From assembly GCF_000247695.1 (NCBI RefSeq), contig NW_004624854.1, forward strand, positions 2,434,023 through 2,498,022: DNA of 64,000 nucleotides, in the 5' to 3' direction. The notes under the pieces were generated by a model. It had not been told where the DNA came from and did no database searches. It saw nothing but the letters and a program-made list of their open reading frames with translations. The position numbers and the translations under genes were made by a program. The stretch comes from Heterocephalus glaber (taxonomy: Eukaryota; Chordata; Mammalia; Rodentia; Bathyergidae). Below are positions 47,966 to 59,760 of the stretch, piece by piece (position 1 is the stretch's first letter; each line of letters starts with the position of its first letter).

Positions 47966-48656
47966 CCCCTCCAAGAAACTAAATGGGTGATATACAATGA
48001 CAGTTGACTTCTGAAAATATAACCAGGCGGTAATTCCAATCACAGCTGCAGCGCCCATGCCCTGACTGTAGTAGAACAAATGGACACAACAGCCTCAGGA
48101 ACTTGCTGTGCAACTGTGGATCTGGTGAATATTTGCTGTCAGCCCCTCTCAGGAAAGGCTATCAAAACAGCTTGAATCTACACAGGAAAGAGAGCAGTTC
48201 ATATGGACTAGCTTACCGCAGGGCTATGCTAATTGTGCTCCCTATGACAATGTGGTCCAGAGGACCTTGATTGACTTGACATTTTGTAAAAATCTGCAGC
48301 CATTGCACTGACTCATGATAACTGCACTGATGGCATTCTGCTTATTGAAACCGGTGTGCAGAAACAAACCCGAGGCCACTCCAGGATGTCCTTGGAAGGT
48401 AAATGAACTGCAAAGTCTGGGAGACAAACCTGAGAAAGAATCGGGGATTTTCAAACTGTGAATGTTTTAACAAATCAATTGAGCTCTGTTGTGGCAGAAT
48501 GTTTGTTCTGAAGTAAGGTAAGAGCAGAGTGGGTGACAGAACCTGAGCTGTGAGACACCATATACCTCACTTTGTAACACAGCACCTATCATTTTATAAA
48601 TGCAGTTTTACCCACTTGTTTCATGGTATCGAAGGTTTGCAGTTTTGAGTGATGCC
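47966..48656. other. Noncoding DNA
   Basis: Nothing recognised. Confidence 0.4.
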
Positions 48657-49050
48657 TGTTGCAGTTAGATCTAAAATATCCCCCCAAAAATCTCATACTT
48701 CCTTTGGGCTTGGGAAGGTGACTGGATTCTGAGGTCTCTATCTTCATCGCTGGATTAAATGTGAGTCCTAATTGAGGGCATAAGTAGAAAGTGGCAGGGC
48801 CTGGTGGAAAAAGGGAATCGCTGAAGCTTTCCCTGGGGCATCTCTGGTCCCTGGTATCTGCCTTGCTCTCTGCTTCCAGCTGCATGAAGAACCGGTTATT
48901 TCTGTCGAGCCTTCTGTCATGATATTTCCACCTTGGCTGCAGCTGCCTGTGCCCTAAAACCTATGAAACTGTGAGCTAAAATAAACCATTCATCCCTTAT
49001 GTATCTCCCCTCAGGTATTTGGTCACAGTGACAAAAAGCAGATCAATGTG
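48657..49050 (+). mobile_element. ERVL-MaLR (MLT1-like) solo LTR, sense
   Basis: It begins tgttgcagttagatctaaaa, has the ccccccaaaaatctcatac block, 'ggtgactggattctgaggtc', then cctatgaaactgtgagctaa with the AATAAA-like 'aaataaacc', and ends after 'ggtcacagtgacaaaaagc'. The flanks atgcc and gtgcc match at 4 of 5 if the LTR ends at 49050. The last two bases have mutated away from CA. It is more diverged than the LTR at 44285. Confidence 0.78.
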
Positions 49051-49771
49051 GTGCCCACAGGAGCGGGCTTGCTGTAGTTTGAACTGTGTGTTACCTCCTT
49101 CACTCAGGACAGGCCGCTGGAAGCATTCTGTATATACATGCTTACTGGGTTGATGGTAAGTTCCTTGAACAGTGGGGAACTATTAAAAAAGTCTCTCCCA
49201 GCAGGCTTCCTGGTCCAAATAGAGAGTACCTAGTCGTGGGACACCAGCTGACCACATGTCGAGAATTAACCACCATGACCAGGACATTTTTAAATTCTTC
49301 AGGCCAAAATTTCAAGCTATGAAAATGGCTTTTTCAGCACTGGCCTATGCATCCTGAGAGAACTCAAGGAAATTACATGAGCAAGTCATTCTCATTTCAT
49401 CTCACCTGCTATTTCTCTCACACTAACATTTTTACTCAGCCCAAGCATATGAAGCGATGGAGAATTTTCTTATGGCATGCTGGTAGAAAAGGAAAACAAA
49501 TCACATCTAGTTCATGAGTGATTTAGCTCCACATGATGCTTTGAGTTAACAAGAGCCTGATGGTTCTCTAGGGCAATCGAAAGTAGCCGTCGTAGCCGGG
49601 CAGAGATTTGAGTAATATATGTAGTTATCTCCTTCATATGGAGGTCTTGCGGTCTGGAGTTAAATTTATACTCGGCTATTGCCCGACAGTTTGAATGTCT
49701 TTAGACTGCTGACGAAAATAATGTTAGGTGACCGGAAAGAAAGACGTCAGGGGAAAATGCATTAACTTCCT
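49051..49771. other. Noncoding DNA
   Basis: No feature recognised. Some CpGs lie around 49580-49740 without an open frame. Confidence 0.35.
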
Positions 49772-50545
49772 ATTATAATTGTATCAAACTACACCAATTT
49801 AGTGTTAAGACAATAAAAGTGTATGATTTTATGCTTTTGGAGGCCAAAAGTCTAAAATGGATCTCACTAGTCTAAAATCAAGGTGCTGCCAAGGCTGCTT
49901 CAGGGCTTGTTTTAGTCACTTTACTCACTGCTGGGACACAATAATGGACACCTGCAACCAAAAGGAGGAGTGGTTTATTTGGGCTCACGGTTTCAGAGGT
50001 ATCAGTCCATGGATGGCCAGCTAGGGCCAAGGCAGAAACGGCACAGAGGCAGAGCCTGGTGAAGGCAAGAAACTACCATCAGAGCAGTCTGGAAGTAAAA
50101 AGTGCGCAGAGAAGAGACTGGGAGGGAACACACTCTTCCAGGTCACTCTCTCAGTGACCCACCTCTTTGGACCAGGCCCTGTCTCCTAACAGTATGCTTA
50201 GCTATGGATTCTTCAGAGGATGAATCTATTCATAAGTAGGAGCCCCATGCGCTCCCACCTCTGAATACATCAGGCTTTTGGGAAACATTGTAGGTCTAAA
50301 CCACAACAGAGGCCTCAGGGGACAATTTGATTCTTTAACTCTCCAGGTTCCAGAGGCTGCTGGTATTCCTTGTTTTGCAGCCTTCTTCTATTTTCTAAAA
50401 CAAAAATGGGCAGAGAAGTCTTTGTCTTATCACATCACTCTGACACTCTCTCTTCTTTCACTTATACAAAAATGATTATGACTCTGTTGGGCCTGCCTGG
50501 ATATTTCATAAAAATTTCTGCATCTTAAAGTCAGTTGACTATCCT
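49772..50545 (+). mobile_element. Old mammalian interspersed repeat, split by an LTR
   Basis: The left part (49772-49907) has 'ttttggaggccaaaagtctaaaatgg' and ctagtctaaaatcaaggtgc, and the right part (50309-50545) has 'ggttccagaggctgctggtattcc' and tcacatcactctgacactct. Together they follow a common mammalian repeat whose consensus has 'ctggaggtcagaagtccgaaatgg' and 'catcgcatcactctgacac' in this order. I cannot recall its library name with certainty. The MaLR LTR at 49908-50308 interrupts it and is therefore younger. Confidence 0.6.
49908..50308 (-). mobile_element. ERVL-MaLR solo LTR, antisense, nested in an older repeat
   Basis: Plus-strand order: tgttttagtcactttactca, 'ggaggagtggtttatttgggctcac', 'gtatcagtccatggatggcc', 'ggtctaaaccacaaca'. 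TG and CA ends are present at 401 bases total. Flanking sequence (gggct before, gaggc after) does not give a clean duplication. Confidence 0.85.
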
Positions 50546-50983
50546 TCTTATTTTGATCTGCAATATTACTTTTCCTTTTAGATGTATTCTGACACATTTA
50601 TAGGAAGCAATGTTGAGAACATAAGCCTTCCCATAGGGGGTGGTAGTGGGGTGCTGGTGGTATTACCCTCCCTGCCAGGCACCTGGGCATCCCCGTTGAA
50701 ATGGGCACAGTATAATAAGATATTTCAGTGTCCTGTCCACATCCACCAAAGAGCTTCTGCTACACAAAATGTGGTTCCTCACTGTGGACATTCCCTTGGG
50801 GGTCACCAGTCTGTGTGCTGAGCAGCCCAGGTTTACATGAGATACTCAGCAGGCTTAAACCCTGTTAGACAACAGCAGTGTTTTTGTTTTCATGTCTATC
50901 TCCCACTTTCCCACTTTCTTTACTCTTTCTGCATAATTTAAAAAAGTTTCTGTAATGAATTATTCTATCATTTTAATATAGTA
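50546..50983. other. Noncoding DNA
   Basis: Nothing recognised; the 79-codon frame at 50582 has no family resemblance. Confidence 0.35.
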
Positions 50984-51185
50984 TAGTGACTAAGACGTTA
51001 GGCTTGGGAGCCAGAGATACTGGTTTGAATCTTGACTACTTAAAAATTGATGAACTATGATAATGTATTTAAATGCTCTGCTTATAAGTTATGTGTAAAA
51101 CAAGGTAAATAAACCTAAGTAGAGTATTATTTAAGGTTAAAGATGTAAATGTACAGAAAAGTGATAATAATACCTGCTATAAAAA
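50984..51185 (+). mobile_element. MIR SINE, sense
   Basis: The start 'tatagtgactaagacgttagg' with cttgggagccagagatactg and 'gtttgaatcttgactact' is the tRNA-derived head of MIR. 'tgtgtaaaacaaggtaaataa' and 'gtgataataatacctgc' follow in the correct order. Confidence 0.8.
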
Positions 51186-52980
51186 TGTTATCCTTAAATG
51201 ATAGCTATGTTTATTGGTCTTATTAGTGTGGACAATCTTTTACTATTGAGGATCTCTAAATGATAGGGTAATTACCTGAAAAAAAAACCAAAATATTCAT
51301 AGTGATCATATTTTTCCTGATTTTTATACTTTTATATTTCTCATCTTTAAAATAAGTATAACAACCATAGTCAGAAAAAAAATGTTATGTTTTTTACTTG
51401 GTCAAATTTTCATCCAATATGTTTACTCTTAATTTTTCCTGATGGTTCTCCCAGTTTCTGGTGACTGAATTACAGTCTTCCATGAACAACAGGCCATGAC
51501 GGTGCATAGCTGCTGTGTCAGTAATCACAGTGCCCCTGGGAGACTGGCAGAGAACACGGGGTTCGTTATGCTGACCCTCACCAGGACTAAGGTTATGATG
51601 ACAAAGGTGTGGTGTATACAGTGCGACCATGGTGGAACCCTGGACAGGGAAAGTTTTTAACGAATGACTGGAGCCTAACTGTAGAGACAATGAACTGCCC
51701 TCATGTATTATGACATGAACTCAGGCCTAGACCTTTATTGTATTCATGATTTAATTAAAAAGTAAAATACTGAGACCTTTGACTATAAACATGAAAAGCT
51801 GTGTGAATGATTTGACAAAAGCTAATTCTGCGAGTGGCTTTTGTTTATTATTTTTTTCCAATTGTGGCCTTGTAGGGCAAACTGCCAAACTCATTGTGGC
51901 CAATTAAAGAATTGAGCCTCAGAGTTGGCCCAAATTCAACAACTGTCAATTTAAACATACTCAATATTATAATATTGATAGTCTGATAACTAATATTAGT
52001 GATTAATATTTTAAAAGATCATTACCTTTCTTGTTGCACCAAGATATTAACTAAGTTAATTTCCACAATTGATTGGCATGAGGAATAGCCATCTGTTAGG
52101 AAAGGAAACAAAACTTTATTCCTCATATTCTGTGTGGACACAGCAATGATCAATAATCATTATCAAGAATAATCTGTGTAGAATAAACACTATCTTTCAT
52201 AAGAGTGAAATAAGAATCAAAATAAAATTTTAATTATATATTGTAGGTATTGGTATTTGATTTATAAAACAAAAATCCTACAAACCTGATACAATCTTTT
52301 CAGAGGTCTCATTTTCTATTTCTCTTGTTTTTCCTTTTTCTAAAATGCACTCTCGAAGTTTCTTGTGTGCTTGTTCAGAGTGTGCTGGATATGAAAATTA
52401 TCTTAAATTGAGTCCACCCCACATAATTAAATGATGCCAGGAATAATTCAATTACACACATGTTATCATCCAATTTGGGGGGATTCATTCAATGCATGAC
52501 AATTTCTATAGTATAGATAGATAGATAATCTTTATTGCTTTCAATTTATAATAAGAATATGCTTGGTCTTCCAAGTTCTGCCCCATACTTTAGATAATAA
52601 TTGTAAAGTCCAAATACACTTGTAGCAAAAGTTTAATCTGGTCTTCTTTCTCATTCCTATGGAAAACATCTTTTTGTGTGTTTACTTTAAAAATCTAAAC
52701 TTTTTTCTTTGCCATTATCTTTTATACAACAAAATAAAACCAGAATTATGCTAATATATTTAACTGATGTCAAGTAAACTCCTGTTTAGATGACATTCAA
52801 GGACTTACTGATTTCATCATTGACTGAAAATTCATTATTTGACTGAAATTTTTCTCTTCATAAAAAGTAGTTTAAAAGTAAAAATTTAAATGTCAATAAT
52901 GTACTTTCTTTAAAATTAAAATGATTTAAATTGAATTTTTAATGCAATATTTTTGAAAAGAGAGTTTCTATACTGAAGGA
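51186..52980. other. Noncoding AT-rich DNA
   Basis: No exon or named repeat recognised; a short GATA run lies at 52513-52528. Confidence 0.4.
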
Positions 52981-53300
52981 CAAATGAACTTTCCCAAACA
53001 TATTATTCGTGTTTTTCTAAAACCCATTTTGCTTATCATTAAAACACAAATTGTTGAAAGTTGTCGAAGGGAACCAAGAATAAGAAATAGACTCCGCAGC
53101 GAAATGAGGAAGGCTGCCTCTGTGTGCTCTGAGACCCGCTCAGACTCCAGGCTGCAGCAGGCGTGGGGCCCCTGCTCCGTGCTCCCCGGCACGGAGACTT
53201 CTGTCAGCTGGGACCTGTGCCCAGGCTGCCGTCCGGAGAGCGAGGCCACTAGCTCCGCCTGCATGGGAGTGTGGCATAGATAGGCCTGGCTGCTGCTTCA
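52981..53300. other. GC-rich, CpG-containing patch, unassigned
   Basis: Between 53090 and 53270 the sequence is GC-rich with many CpGs (for instance ccccggcacggagac and ccgtccggagagcgagg), inside very AT-rich DNA. Overlapping 98-114 codon frames on both strands are not recognisable. A decayed retrocopy or a small regulatory element are both possible. Confidence 0.3.
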
Positions 53301-55391
53301 GTTCTAATACAAGGGCCACCAAATAACTCAAAACATTAACAATAAAATACTTGTTTCTTATATTAAACATTCTTGTCCTCTCTACACTTTCACTGACTGA
53401 CTCATTCATTTTCTCTCTCTTTCCTCTCTCTCCCCTTTTCCCTTCTTTTCTACTCTCATTCAAACACACCCTTGGTATAGACATTGGTCCATTTTAAAAG
53501 CTACAAGTATTGAAGCGAATAATCACATGTATCCTTACTCATGTATTCTGACGTTACTAAAAATAAGTACATGAATGAATTACACGGAAATAGTAATGTG
53601 TACCCTTCATTTTTTGAGACTCTCTGACGGGTACTGGGTGCCACTGGCTTCCCAGTTTAATCTACAAGTCTACCCTAAAACTCTCATGAAAACGGAAAGT
53701 CATATAATATCATTCACAAACATATTAATTTGGTGCCAAAATATTCTTAGAATAATTTGTTCATACAAAACTTACACATTTTTATGTTTTGTAAGTGGAG
53801 ATAATTGGCAAGAAGACCTAAATTTGTTATCAAATGCAAAAATGGACTTCAGTTTAATAATTTGTCACAGGAATGGCTTCTGTTTAGTGATTAATTCCAG
53901 TCTCATTAATTCATTATTCTAAAAACTGAATGTGTACAAAACCTTTTCATGAAGACAAAGAAAAACCATGGCACTAGTTTCATACAAATATAATTGAATT
54001 CATAAAACACTTTAAATATCCATATGAGTTATTTAAAAATAAAATTTGTAAAAAAATAAAAATAAAAATAAAATTTGTAACATAAACCTAGATGGTCAAA
54101 GAATTTTCAATTTTTTAATAAATTAACAAATGCATTTAGAGTCCCAAACTCATTATAGGGTATTTTAGACTCTCTTAACTATACATTAGGCTATAAACTT
54201 ATGGCCTTGTAACCTTATGTTTATAGAATATGTAGAATTAAGACATGAAAGTACATGATTTCTGAGTTACATATTAGAAGAAATAAATCCAAATGAAACT
54301 TTTCATATCCACTGTTTTCTGTAAGCAGATTTTTTACAGCATTATGCCAAAGGAAACCCACAGTAAAAAGAGCACCAGAAAGCTAAAATATTTATCTCTG
54401 CTTCTGCATTATGTGCCACTTTGCAGAAAGTGATTCTGGAAAATATTTTCAGTTCTAGCCTACTTCTTTTTAAATAAATATTTGCTGAACTAGGTTACCA
54501 TAATTTCTCAAAATCTTTGTCATTTTCACAAGAACCAGCAAACTTGGTCATTTAGACTCATATATAAAAATGTTCAGTAATTCAAATATGCCCCAACAAC
54601 TTCTTTATAACACTATCTAGTTATAGTTATTTATATTTAAGTTTCATATTAGTCCTTGTTATTTTATTCCAAGTTTTTCTTAATTAATTTTGTGCTTCTG
54701 CAGTTAGAGAGACAGATTTGAATTGTCAGTCACATACTTGAGAAAACATAGTAGCAGAGTTAACAAGTGACCTTAGAATTTTAAATTCTAAATCTGATCC
54801 CTAAATATTTTATACTTATATTCTATGTGGATGCTAGAGCTTTCGTGGTATGCATTAACCATTTTTCCTTAGTGAGGGATCATTTTTTAAAAGAAATACC
54901 TTCATTAAATTTGAAATAGTTTGTGACTGAAGAGAAATAATAAAAATATCTACATAGGATCAGACATCCTTTCACCTTGAGACCTATAAAATTTTAATGT
55001 CTTTTGAGCTATCCAGAGTTGGAACGCTTCATTTTCAGAAAGCATGGTGAAATCAGAAAGGCACACACAGGAAATAAGACATATGCACTGTATTTTTTCA
55101 CTTTTTCTTTGATAAATTGATTCATTCAACAAACTTTCATCAATTTTTATTGGTGAAGTTCTAGAACAAAGAGATCAATGTAATAAATAATCGGAAGTAG
55201 AGGAGATATTTTATCACTGGTTGCCCTCTCATTTCATCTGTCTATGTACAGGATCTTGGAAAACAATTATGAGAAAATTGTGAAGAATAGAATTGTGGAT
55301 AATGCACCAGTCAAAAGGATGAATTGTCCTTGCGTGGCAGGGATGAGATTTTGAGACGGATGGAAACTGCCAGAGAGCTTTTAATGTTTTA
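53301..55391. other. Noncoding AT-rich DNA
   Basis: No features recognised beyond an (AAAAT)n-like stretch at about 54050-54075 flanked by a repeated aataaaatttgtaa. Confidence 0.4.
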
Positions 55392-55485
55392 AATTTTTAT
55401 TCATACATGCTTACAGTACAAAATGAGTCTACTCATTGTGGGGACTTGGTACATGTACACAGCACATCTTTATTCATTTTTTCAT
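55392..55485 (-). mobile_element. L1 3' end, antisense, short
   Basis: taaatttttattcatacatg, cttacagtacaaaatgagtc and 'ggggacttggtacatgtacacagc' reverse to the last 90 bases of an L1 3' UTR related to the others here but more diverged. Confidence 0.65.
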
Positions 55486-55499
55486 TTAAAAGTCAGGAT

Positions 55500-55700
55500 A
55501 AAATGAAGGATGCACCTTGTGGAAAGCAAGGCCCTGACGGAGGTTTGAGCTTAACAGCACGTTCCAGAAGTCATTGCCCCTGCGAGTGACAACAGCTTCA
55601 AATATGTGAAGGAGCTGAGCGTGGCATGGTGGGTGGAGACTAATGAGCTACCGTGTTACTACATCACGAACTATGATGAATTTCTACCCAACATGTAGTG
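55500..55700 (+). pseudogene. Possible decayed coding fragment, unidentified
   Basis: One plus-strand frame reads MHLVESKALTEV, two stops, then QHVPEVIAPASDNSFKYVKE and LSVAWWVETNELPCYYITNY up to a stop at about 55697. The composition is protein-like (W, C and Y-rich) but I do not recognise the family. No poly(A), introns or duplicated target is visible. Chance is a serious alternative at this length. Confidence 0.2.
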
Positions 55701-56008
55701 ACAAATAGCAACACCATGAAGTTCATCCCCAAAATACTGGCTTTTGAGATGTATCTCAAAAGAATAATTTTTAAAAACTGGCCATAAGAACAATAATGTT
55801 TAACTCTTATGTAATAAAACTGGAGTTACCATGGGAATATTTATATACATTCAAGAAACAAATTTATTGTGTCAAAACAATGTATTTATTATGTTTCTTT
55901 TTTTTTTTTTTTAAATCCTCAAGATGCTAATGGGCTGAGAGGGTTCTTGTCAGGATTTTCAACTCCTTGCTTGGATACTTCCTGTATTGTTTTAGGAAGC
56001 ACAGATAT
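55701..56008. other. Noncoding AT-rich DNA
   Basis: A T run of about 16 lies near 55897-55912; nothing else recognised. Confidence 0.4.
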
Positions 56009-56069
56009 TCTCTCTCTATATATATATTCTCTCTCTCTCTCTCTCTCTCCCTCCTCTCTCTCTCTCTCA
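56009..56069. repeat. (TC)n microsatellite with internal (TA)n
   Basis: A tctctcta run, then tatatata, then a long ct run ending in cag. The serine/leucine and arginine/glutamate-rich frames across it on the two strands are artefacts. Confidence 0.95.
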
Positions 56070-57177
56070 GATTTGTAACTGTGGCCCATCTGGTTCCTCC
56101 ATGAAAAGAGATTATTTTTGTGTGTGTTTCACTCAAGTAAATAGAACAGGACTCTAGATAGTGGGTTTCACTGAAAGAGAAGGCTTGGGTTTATTTCAAA
56201 GATGTCCAGGTAAATGTGTCTTTAGAGCTATCAATTAAAATAAAATACACCAGACATTTCCTTTACTGTGAATCAATCAGCTTTCTCCATGCGCCCTTCA
56301 TCTGCAGTCTGGAAAGTGCAGAACCCTGGGTTGTCCCGTTGTCTCATCTCCTGAGTGTGGCCCCAGAGGCTCTGCACGCTCTTCACCCTGCCCTCTCTGC
56401 ACAGTTGCAAGGTGGCCAGCCGCCTATGAATGAACACTGTCTGCAAGTGGGAAACACTCCAGTTACACACACAGCCTGCACAGCACACTTTCTCTGAACT
56501 CCAGATTTGTTCCATGTGCATCTCAAAACCAGCAGGGAGACACCCAACAAATTGCTTTGTCCTCTTCTGTTCTTATCTTTTTTAAAATAAATTTTTGATC
56601 ACTCATTTGACCAAACTTAACCCCGGGAATAGTTTGAATACATTCTATTTTTCACTGAATAGAAACAATCTACTAAGTCCAATCATTTGCAATTATAAAA
56701 TTATAGAAAACTCATCTGAACAATCCACATTTTAACACTGTTGCCCAGCTTTTTCTAAGTTGATATATAATTTTTATAGATTACTGCAAATAAGTGCATT
56801 TCTGTCTATTTCTTCTATTAGCACTACAGTCAATTCTCCATTAACTCCTGTAACTATATTTGTAAATGTTCTCTGATTTTAAGATGCAGAGATAGCTATA
56901 CCCACTAATATGGATAGAGATAATATATAGTTCTATGAAATACATTCAATCTTTTCCACACCCAGAATCAAAGTTCTGGGCTTATATTTCTTGTTTAATA
57001 TAAGGTATTACAAAAACATACCAGACTAAAATCACACAGTTTGATGTCGGATTTTGTTTCCAGTACCTACTCGTTAAGTATCCTTACATAAATTATTTAG
57101 TGTTTTATACCTAAAATGCTATGTGTATTGGTGGGACTATTATTAGCAATGTATTTATAGGATGGTTTTGAGGGGTT
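56070..57177. other. Noncoding DNA
   Basis: The piece 56280-56500 is GC-richer and open in two frames but shows no recognisable product; the rest is AT-rich. Confidence 0.35.
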
Positions 57178-57314
57178 TTTTGTTTGTTTGTTTATTGGGT
57201 GTTTTGAGACAGAGTGTCACTATGCACCCCAAGCTGGCCTCCAACTTGCAATGATGTCCTGGGTCAGCTCCCAGAGTGCTGGGATGATGGGCATGGGCCA
57301 CACGCCCAGCCAGC
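57178..57314 (-). mobile_element. B1 (7SL-derived) SINE, antisense, near full length
   Basis: A T/G-rich reversed tail leads into ttttgagacagagtgtcact, 'atgcaccccaagctggcctcc', 'cagctcccagagtgctggga' and 'gccacacgcccagcc', the reversed order of a B1 monomer. Confidence 0.88.
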
Positions 57315-57529
57315 TGTGAGAACAGAAGAGTTGATAAACCACTGAGAACAGTAGCTGTGACATTGCATCAGTGGATTGCTGGTTATTTTTCAATCAGTGT
57401 ACCTCCTAAACCTCTTGGCTCCCTCCGGACCTAGAAGCCCCAGGGCATGTCTCCACACCCACACAGGTCTTTGGCGACCCCCCCAGTTACAAGGCTGACT
57501 CCCGCTCACAAGCCTGCTTGTGTGGTCCT

Positions 57530-57690
57530 GTTCTCACCCCAGGAGGGAGGTCTTTCTGACCACCTTCTGCAGGAAAAGCCAGTGTGAAATCCCTTTCCTG
57601 TTTTGAGTGTATTCTATCATTGATCATTTTGTCTTCTTCATACTATTTGATAGTCAATCATTATTCTCATTTTTGATTGTTCCCAGCCAT
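57530..57690 (+). mobile_element. L2 LINE 3' fragment
   Basis: aggtctttctgaccacctt then 'ttttgtcttcttcatactatttga' follows the L2 3' region (ggccttccctgaccac ... cttcatagcacttatcac). It is old and diverged. Confidence 0.45.
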
Positions 57691-58135
57691 ACCTCCTCTA
57701 TTTAGCCAAGATCATGGGATCCATGATGTCAGAACCTGGACTAAACAAGAAAAAAAAAATGATTCTGGAAGTCCCACGTGCAACATTCAAACTCTAAGGT
57801 GTTTTCCAGATTGAGCATATCTCAGGTTCAAATGTCTTAACTTAGACTGATTGTCTTTCCTAATTCTGAGACACTGTTGGACATATAGTAGCTTTTCATT
57901 AGAAGTTGACTGAAATATTGCAACTTTACCATGTGGCCTCCACCCTCTACACGGCTCCAAGCCTGGCCCATCCCAGGTCACAGTGAGTCCTGAGCAGCCC
58001 CAATCACAGCTCCTTCTCACAGTCTGTCTTCCCAGTAGGTTTCCAGGAGGAGCTTTTCATATTCTTTGACCCTAGTGCACCAAAGCAAGCAATCTGTGAT
58101 ATTAATGTTACACTAGTTGTTTCTCTTTGATCGAT
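57691..58135. other. Noncoding DNA
   Basis: Nothing recognised. Confidence 0.4.
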
Positions 58136-58610
58136 TTTATTTTTTATTCGTACAGGTTTGCAGACTGTGATAAACACATTCACCGTGGGTTTGTACACAC
58201 ACAGCAGATCTCAGTCTGTTTTTAATCCCTTTGCCCTCCCTGCCTCTAGTCCTCCCCTCCCCACTTACAAAGCTCTTTGTCTCTTTTTCCTTCAATTCTT
58301 TTTTCCTTTAAACCTTCTTTGCCCCTCCTTCTCTCCTCCTTCCATCCCTTGTTCCACTTTCCATTTGAACCAGTTCTTCTAATTTCTTAATATCTATTCT
58401 CTATTTTGCTCAATATTTATACTTGGGTTTCTCACATAAGAAAAACAATGTGATATTTAAACTTGTATCTTTGGTTTATTTCTCTTAGGATTATGGTCTC
58501 AAGATGCAGCCATCTATCTAAGAATGTCTCAAGTTTATCTTTCTTTTGGCAGATTAGTACTCCATGTATACAAATACCACAATTTCTTTATCTATTCATC
58601 TCTTAATAGA
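58136..58610 (-). mobile_element. L1 3' UTR and ORF2 end, antisense
   Basis: From the left: reversed tail 'attttttattcgtacagg', a long pyrimidine tract (58220-58380, the reverse of the L1 purine tract), 'gggtttctcacata' as the reverse of the tatgtgagaaaccc-like block, then 'ggtttatttctcttaggatt' and 'agtactccatgtatacaaat' with accacaatttctttatctat, the reversed ORF2 end. The 74-codon plus-strand frame over the tract is an artefact. Confidence 0.88.
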
Positions 58611-59440
58611 TCTTATCTGAGCAGAACAAAATGAACTGAAGTAGTTGATAGATTAGGAAAATAATCTTATCCATAACAAAATTTAGAATTATTAAAGGAA
58701 GCTGAAACTAAATGCCTCATGTTTCTGACAATATAAAATAAATGACAAATGACTGGAAATGAGTGGGAAAAGTGCAGGGGTGTGTACAAACACACGTCCT
58801 TGGCCATATTCTAACATCACATAGTTATTTTGTGTCCAGCTACAGTTATACACAATGGTATTTGCAGAAGTATGCTGCTAAATTCACTGAGGCTACTTAG
58901 GGTCCCAGTATAGCACATGAGCCTGGAGGATATTAACATTTGATTGGATCTCTACTATTTTTTACTCTAAATCTATTCTAAAGACACAGAGGCTTAGAAT
59001 GATAAGATATTTGCTCAATCAAAAGCTATTTAATAAAATTTACTAAGACATAAATCCAAGCATCTAATCCCCAAGTTTGAAAAACACACTACTGAGGTAT
59101 CCAGTCCCATAGAAAACTTTTGTGAGGTCTTTCTACACAGAAAGAGCTAATAATAGATTATTTGCACAATCTCAGCAAGCCCTGTTAGCATTTCCCACGT
59201 TTATCCTTCCTTAGATATCAAACAAAAGCTATGGCACAGACTCGTTAACCGAGTAACATACATAAATTTGATGTTCAATAAATATTAAGGCCCTTAAGGA
59301 CCACTTGGAAGAAGAACAAAAAAGTAACCTTGAATCTCAGGAAAGAGGAAAAAATATCAAACATACTCACTTACACACACAGCTATTTTTCAAGGTGGAT
59401 CAGCTTGATAAAAATGATGACCTTTTCCTGTACTGTGTTT
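58611..59440. other. Noncoding AT-rich DNA
   Basis: Nothing recognised. Confidence 0.4.
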
Positions 59441-59760
59441 TATTTTTCAGACTGAAAAATATTGCCAATGCCCGAGGCATCCGTCGGAGCGAACCTCCAT
59501 TCTCACTCCAGAGACCCGGTGTTGCCCTCATTAGGTTCCAAGTACCGACTGCGTGACCTTGTTTGAGGAGAAGATGCAGATGGAGGCTGTCAGTAAATCT
59601 TGTTAATGTAACAAGCATTCCTACTGTTAGATGAGTGTCGCACCTGATCCTGGCATTTCCTCTCTTAGTAAACAATCCCTCTCCCCTCTCCAACACGGGT
59701 CTCTTCCCTCTTGCCACCAGGTTTTCCAGCATCAACTTGTTCTAAGGATTATCTAAAAGA
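59441..59760. other. Mixed-composition segment with an acceptor-like site
   Basis: A good acceptor-like stretch, tactgtgttttatttttcag, ends at 59450 and is followed by DNA with CpGs and open frames on both strands (83 codons plus, 111 codons minus). Neither frame is recognisable. An unannotated exon cannot be excluded, but nothing else supports it. Confidence 0.2.

Noticed and set aside
47672..48079. 135-codon minus-strand frame as a gene
   Set aside because: It lies antisense across a MaLR LTR whose sense-strand landmarks are clear.
55927..56136. Arginine/glutamate-rich frame as a charged protein
   Set aside because: It is the translation of the (TC)n microsatellite at 56009-56069.
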